Assembly (NCBI GenBank): GCA_020081605.1
Contig: JAHREC010000018.1
Span: 124,001 to 188,000, forward strand
DNA: 64,000 nucleotides
Source: Albifimbria verrucaria
Taxonomy: Eukaryota; Ascomycota; Sordariomycetes; Hypocreales; Stachybotryaceae
Direction: 5' to 3'
Positions 58,260 to 64,000 of the stretch are shown piece after piece; within the stretch, counting starts at the first letter, position 1, and the number at the start of each line of letters is the position of its first letter. Position numbers and translations under genes: made by a program. The notes below the pieces were generated by a model. The model was given only the letters and a program-made list of their open reading frames with translations. It did not search any database and had not been told where the DNA came from.

Positions 58260-60729
58260 GGAGGGAGCATCAGTCCTCACCTAATACACCACGTTCGAGA
58301 AAGGATTAAGGCCAATGCTACTGCATTGGAATCGGTCCGAACTTTGTCAGGTGCCGTACACTCCCACAACTTGGTTTTTGCTATGCGGTGATTAAAAGTG
58401 CCTCTTAGTCTACGGTGCTCCTCACTTGAGTAACTAATAAACGCATCTATGTATTTTATCTTTTGCAGCAGAGCCCGAGCAAACATAACAACCATGTAAT
58501 TCAAAACTTAGGCACCAAATGTGGCCGGACTCCGAGGAAGATCTGCAGCCAAAACGCCGCTTATTTGCTCATGCCGCAGTTCCGCATATCGTGGCAACAC
58601 TTCACGATTCCTGATGAGGAAGTTGAACTCTTAGTTGGTCCACCATTGAGTGATTAAAAATTACAAGATGAGGTCCGAGGCTCCCCGGCAGCCGGTGTGG
58701 TTAGACTTTGGTGGGCCCAAGAAGCAAGCTGAGGCCTGATAGAGGAGCCACAAGTTTTGGGTATTCCAACTGATTAAATCGGCAAAAGTGGCGGCCTGGT
58801 TGGTTTAGGTGTCAAAGACATCACAATTTGATGAGATTTCACGTTTCGAGCCAAACCGCAACTAGCGAACTTGGGGCCTGAAATGTATAACATGGAGAGG
58901 CCCATGTCAAATTAAGGGTTGGAAAGCCGTTTATACCCAGTACTTTGATCTCCAGTGTAACTAAATATAGGTAAGTGGAGCATGGGCTCGACTCGCGCGG
59001 AACCCACACGGTGGTACCAAAATTTCGCGGTTCGTGCCGTGACAGGGCTCGTCTATGTTATTACACTCAACCTTGGTTCCCTCAATTACCATCAATGCCC
59101 CATTCGTGTCCAGTAACATAGCAGTGAGAATTAAATCGCAGTTCCGCCAGCGGCAGCAGTGAAAATAAGGGTTGATTTTGACCTCATTTACACGATTTGG
59201 GCTTCTCGCTGGACAGTCAATCGCACTGCGTCTTGGCTGCTTGAGATGGCCTTTCGCATCTTGGCATCTTGCAGTGCGCCTATCAACGCAAGATGTAAGC
59301 ACAAACCCGTTGGCTAGATAGTTGTGGGTAAAAAGCGCCTGTGTCTACGGAGTTGTTATTCCGTTCCATAGCCCCCGAGTTGAGCCAGTTTCCCTTCCCT
59401 CGTCTGTCCTTGATTAAGGACCTGACCTTGTATTGCAACCCTGCTTGCACATGACGTTCACAGGCGTTTTGAGAGTACGGCTGTGTGGAGCTAGTATCCA
59501 CGCTGTAAAGTCTAACTTGTAAAGAGAGTAGCGCTGCTCGGGCTTGCGTTCCCAGTCAAGTCACTTAATTAAAGGACGAAACCATAGTTTAGCTCGGGCC
59601 AAATGAATAGCTGGAGCAACAAAATCACGTCGGGCCGCGGCTCAACATGAGGGTGGCCACCGGGGAACTTCGCTTATGAAACAGAAACTAAGTGGAAATG
59701 TGCATATCGCAGTACACCTGACCATATATGCCATACCCCAGAGTCCTACCCCGCATCTTCCCCAGACGGCCGGAGCAGCGGTAGGCAGGATAGCCCGATC
59801 CACTGCATACAATCCATGCACGGGTCATCAATGAGTAATGGAACTGATTATACCAAGAAGGTAATAGTCCTCATGGCAAGTCGACGTTTCAAGCGCATGA
59901 TGAAAATACCTATGGCAGTGACCAACTCTGCATTCATGATATACAACCCCCGGTGAATGAGTGTTTAGGGCGATATTGGACCCTGGTGTTGACCTTTATT
60001 TCATCCTTGATATTATCTTCAAGCCCTTGGATCTTAGAATCCTGTAGAGATGAGGGGCATTGGGGTATGCGAACGAGCGGGACCTACGAGCCTGTCACTT
60101 GCAGTGACATAGTGTCAGTCTGACGGGGAAGCCCGGCTGTGAATTATGGTAAAGGCCCGATTAGGGAAGAAAGCCGCCATCGTGGCGCTCCTCTTCGATC
60201 TGCACGATCTCCAGACTTGTGACGGTATCGTCAAATGCCGACACCGTGGTAAGTATCGTGTAGAGCATCGCCGAAATGAGTTGTGGTTCACGACAGCATC
60301 TCGGCGATTCTCGTTGCCATCTCATTGTGCCAAGTTTTCAACGCAACTCCATGCTTTTCTGTGGGCCAGACTCCATTTGGGTCTATCAAAGCTTTTGGGG
60401 TCTACGAAAGCTTTCGGCAGGGACCCAAAGTTTATAAAAGCCAGTCGTAGCTCCGTTCCCATCAGACATCACTCACCAGCCACCAGTCAACATCTTGCTA
60501 TCTCGAGCCTCCAGTTGCTTGGTGAGAAGTTTGGGCAAAGCTAGTGCCGCGCTGCAGACAGCAAAATCGAGAGGAACAGGGTCGCCACTCAATTACACCT
60601 GTGAGTAAGCTTGGCTCTGTCAAGGCCTAGTATCCAGGCGACAAATGTGCAATCGCTTACAGAGCTTCAGTTCCGCCTCCAGATCACTCTCACTTGCACT
60701 CGGAATATCGTGGCTGATCGCACGCCACA
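58260..60729. other. Divergent intergenic region between GH81 and GH55
   Basis: About 2.5 kb without a supported gene. A TATAAAA at about 60433-60439 may belong to GH55. An open frame at 60146-60544 overlaps this promoter and is rejected. Confidence 0.45.
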
Positions 60730-63072
60730 ATGAGAATCCCAACTCTTATCCACAGATCACTGCTTGCCTTGAGCGCCCTCGGCTCAATGGCTAAAGCAAG
60801 CCCTCTCCCTGGAAATGATACATTCGAGGCCACTGCAGCTTCGGATTGGTGGTTTGCGAACATCGAGCGAACCGGGAGAGTCCCCTTTGGCACGAACAAG
60901 AACTACCCTGTTTTCCGCAATGTCAAAGACTACGGCGCCACTGGAGATGGCAGAACCGATGACACGGCAGCCATCAACGCAGCTATCACGGCTGGCGGTG
61001 GTCGCTGCGGACTGGGCTGCAAATCCAGTACAAACACCCCTGCACTCGTTTACTTCCCCTGGTACCTATCTAGTGTCTAGCCCTATCCTTGGCTATTATT
61101 ACACGCATATAGTTGGTGACCTGAAGGATGTCCCAACCATCAAGGCGACTCCCAATTTCCAAGGCTCAGCCGTTATTGATGCGAATCCTTATAGCAATAC
61201 GGGCGACAACTGGTTCCAGAACCAAAACAACTTCTTCCGCCAAATCCGCAACCTCAAGATTGATCTTAGATCCCAACCGATGAACACTGGCACTGGCATC
61301 CATTGGCAGGTGGCTCAGGCAACATCGCTTCAGAATATTGAGTTCTTCATGGTTGAAAGCTCCAGTGAAGATAACCGACAGCAAGGTATCTTCATGGAAA
61401 ATGGCTCTGGAGGCTTCATGACCGATCTTATCTTCCATGGCGGCAGGTATGGTGCTGTCTTTGGATCTCAGCAGTTCACGGCTCGAAACCTGGAGTTCAA
61501 TAATTGTAAGACAGCAATTCTTCAGATCTGGGGTTGGATCTGGAACTTCCATGGCCTCAAGGTCAACAACTGCGGTGTGGGCGTCGATCTTACAACCGGC
61601 GGCAGTGGCGACAAGCAGAGCGTCGGCTCCATCATTGTCCAGGACGCCACTTTTAGCAACACGCGTGTTGGAGTCACCACGCTGTACGATACGAACCAGA
61701 GGGGCACCTATGGGACGCTCGTAATCGACAACACCGATTTCGTCAACACTGGTATTGCGGTTCAGAACCCGAGCACAGGAAGGACCATTCTTGGAGGCAA
61801 TAAAAGGTTGGGTCGTTCGTTCAGGGTAGATCATATGTCGGCTCCAATGGACAAGCTATCCAAGGTGAGCGTCCAGCTCCTTCCAAGCCTGCCGGTCTTC
61901 TCGACTCGAACGGTCACATCTTTACCCGATCCAAGCCTCAATACAGGGATGTCCCCGCTAGCAAGTTTATTTCCGTCAAGAGGCACGGTGCTCGGGGCGA
62001 CGGCGTCACCGACGACACCGCTGCTATCCAAGCTGCGTTCAACGCTGCAGCTGCTGACGAGGTTGTCTTCTTCCCTCATGGAGCATACCTCATCCATGAC
62101 ACCGTTAATGTCCCAGCCAATATCCGCATTGTCGGAGAGATCTGGCCACTGCTTATGGCAGCTGGAAATAGAAACTTTCAAGACCAGCTTAACCCCAAGC
62201 CCATGCTACGAGTCGGCCGGCCTGGAGATATTGGCAACGTGGAGATATCCGACCTGATACTTGAAACCAAAGGTGCGCAGCCAGGCGCAATACTCATGGA
62301 ATGGAACCTCGAGGCTGCTAGGCCGGGCTCTGCTGGACTTTGGGATGTTCATGCTCGTGTGGGCGGCAGTGCTGGCACCGATCTCCAGTCCGATAAGTGC
62401 ACAAAGACTCCAAACGTTGACACTAAGCCAAACCTGCAATGCATCGGCGCGTGGATGCTGCTCCACATTACTCCTTCTGCTTCTGCCTACCTGGAGAACA
62501 CCTGGCTCTGGGTGGCTGACCACGAGCTAGATCGCCCAGACGAGAACCAAATTAATATCTACAACGGTCGAGGGTTACTGGTCGAGTCAACTAAGCCTAC
62601 CTGGCTTTGGGGCACTGCATCGGAACACAGTGTCCTCTATAATTACCAGTTCCAAAACGCTGCCAATGTCTACATGACGGTAATTCAGACCGAGTCTGCC
62701 TACTTCCAAGCCAACCCTGATGCAACCGTTCCTTTCAAAACTTTGTCGGCATGGAATGATCCAGACTGGTCTTCCTGTACAAGTCGCAACTGCGCAAAGA
62801 CATGGGGTCTTCGAGTTCGCAAGTCCAAGGATGTCCTCCTGTACGGTGGCGGAATGTACTCCTTCTTTGAGAACTACACGCAAGATTGTCTCGTGACTGA
62901 GGACTGTCAACAGAATATGGTTGACATTACCGACTCGAACATCGTCATGTACGGCGTGAACACTAAGGCCTCATCCAACGTGGTTACATTGAATGGAAAG
63001 GGAGTCGTGAAACATCTGCCAGATAACGTCAACACCTTCTGTGCAGCCATTGCAGAGTTCCGGCCGACTTAG
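60730..63072 (+). CDS. GH55 beta-1,3-glucanase
   Basis: Secreted beta-1,3-glucanase of family GH55, usually exo-acting on laminarin and able to bypass beta-1,6 branches. A signal peptide (IHRSLLALSALGSMAKAS) is followed by DWWFANIERTGRVPFG. The family's paired right-handed beta-helices then show the repeated entry motif twice: VKDYGATGDGRTDDTAAIN and VKRHGARGDGVTDDTAAIQ. Further signatures are VGEIWPLLMAAG, GAILMEWN, ENTWLWVADHELD, NGRGLLVEST and LYNYQFQNAANVYMTVIQTE. There is no intron. Two one-base breaks, at 61056-61059 (CCCC) and 61802-61805 (AAAA). Length about 780 codons matches the family. It is the last gene of the glucan-related block. Confidence 0.92.
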
Positions 63073-64000
63073 CATTTCCTCCTACTCTTTATCGAACAGT
63101 TTAGTGTTGACTCTTCTTGCCCGCTATATGTGCACAGTTCATTGATTATACCGATAATACTCAAGAAACTCATAAGAAATACACTATGGGTTTCTTAGTT
63201 TATTATTATGGTGTTGGACATGAAATGACCTGGCTGTTTGATTTGCTCCATACTTACCCTAGAGCAATTGTTAGTCTGAAAATTATTCGATCTTTATATA
63301 AAGACGCTGGCTTTATTTTTTTCCTTTTAGTTAAAAAAATTTAACCCTCCTCAATCTTTTAGTCTAACCATTTGATCGTAAACATCCTGTGCGACGAGCG
63401 TTATGGTTCTATAAGTAGGCTGAAGATTTCCAACTTCAATAGAACATCTTCATAATCGTCGGGTGGATACTTAGTGCCGCGGTTATTGTGACAACCAGTG
63501 AATCGAGTCAACCACCCAATGAGCTTGAACCAATATCTATCACAGCCGAAATAGTCTCTGTTATTTATCAGTTTATCTCTCTTGAGATATTATCTACTGT
63601 GAAAGTGTCGTCGCGAGGCAGTCGCCAACTCAATATCACCCCACTATTGCGGTGATTGTGGGGCAGCTGAGCCGTATCACACCCAAATACTCTGTAACCG
63701 GGGTGACTTCTGACCTTGCTATCGAACACAAGATTCTAAAGCCGTATGAGCATGTTCGCTGGAAGTGTATTGATGGACAGTAAAGAAATTGTCTCGCCCC
63801 TTATAACCATGGGAAATCGCACGACCTACCACTCCTCCGTAATGGCGCACCCTTTTATCGACATTACGGCAACCATGTCTCAGCTACCAGGCCGGCGAGC
63901 AGGGTAGAAAACGAGCTTAAGTACATATGCAGTTCACCCTTTCCAATCACTTCGGCGAGAAACTGTCCTACAGGGGCATGCCCAATCAAATATCCGGTCA
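63073..64000. other. Downstream stretch without a recognised gene
   Basis: Moderately AT-rich from about 63180 to 63350. No conserved frame found. Confidence 0.4.

Noticed and set aside
60146..60544. 132-codon open frame upstream of GH55
   Set aside because: It covers the likely GH55 promoter, including a TATAAAA, and shows no family signature.
1..64000. CRISPR arrays, rRNA or bacterial operons
   Set aside because: No regularly spaced direct repeats, rRNA segments or Shine-Dalgarno-led gene strings; intron-bearing fungal genes throughout.

Overview
The window is nuclear DNA of a filamentous ascomycete (Pezizomycotina). Genes carry short introns (about 40-100 nt) with GTRNGT donors, CTAAC-type branch sites and YAG acceptors. 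The families are typically fungal: Zn2Cys6 factor, DUF1996, 2EXR, fungal-rhodopsin 7TM, GH55/GH81/GH128. Gene-bearing DNA of near-balanced composition alternates with very AT-rich blocks (about 5.1-5.4, 8.0-8.9, 13.5-14.3, 19.0-19.2, 26.2-26.3 and 31-32.5 kb) that look like RIP-degraded repeats. I cannot name the species.

Layout. 0-5 kb: galactose oxidase (+), a degenerate phosphorylase-type NLR N-terminal domain (-) and a PLL-like beta-propeller lectin (-). 5-11.5 kb: mostly AT-rich or featureless. 11.5-12.8 kb: a DUF1996 protein (+). 15.7-17.1 kb: a multi-spanning membrane protein (+). 17.8-18.4 kb: a decayed glycosyl-hydrolase-like gene. 19.3-20.5 kb: 2EXR protein (-). 21.3-22.1 kb: unknown (-). 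22.7-24.1 kb: arrestin-like protein (+). 26.6-27.9 kb: rhodopsin-like 7TM (+). 28.6-30.3 kb: cytochrome P450 (+). 33.5-34.8 kb: two tail-to-tail unknown genes. 36.3-37.5 kb: second DUF1996 protein (-).

The most coherent region is 40.2-63.1 kb: sugar transporter (-), Zn2Cys6 regulator (+), GH128 endo-beta-1,3-glucanase (+), second sugar transporter (+), GH3 beta-glucosidase without a signal peptide (+), GH81 endo-beta-1,3-glucanase with a fascin-like C-terminal domain (-), and GH55 beta-1,3-glucanase (+). Together these could cut beta-1,3-glucan outside the cell, import the products, hydrolyse them inside and control the process: a candidate fungal beta-1,3-glucan utilisation locus.

Sequence quality matters here. 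Almost every conserved gene is broken into several frames, yet I count about 47 breaks and every one behaves as a single missing base in a short homopolymer, while active-site residues are kept. This points to systematic homopolymer deletion errors in the assembly rather than mass pseudogenisation. I therefore annotate these as whole genes and note where frames break. A different signature (in-frame stops one C-to-T step from a sense codon) marks real decay at 17.8-18.4 kb.
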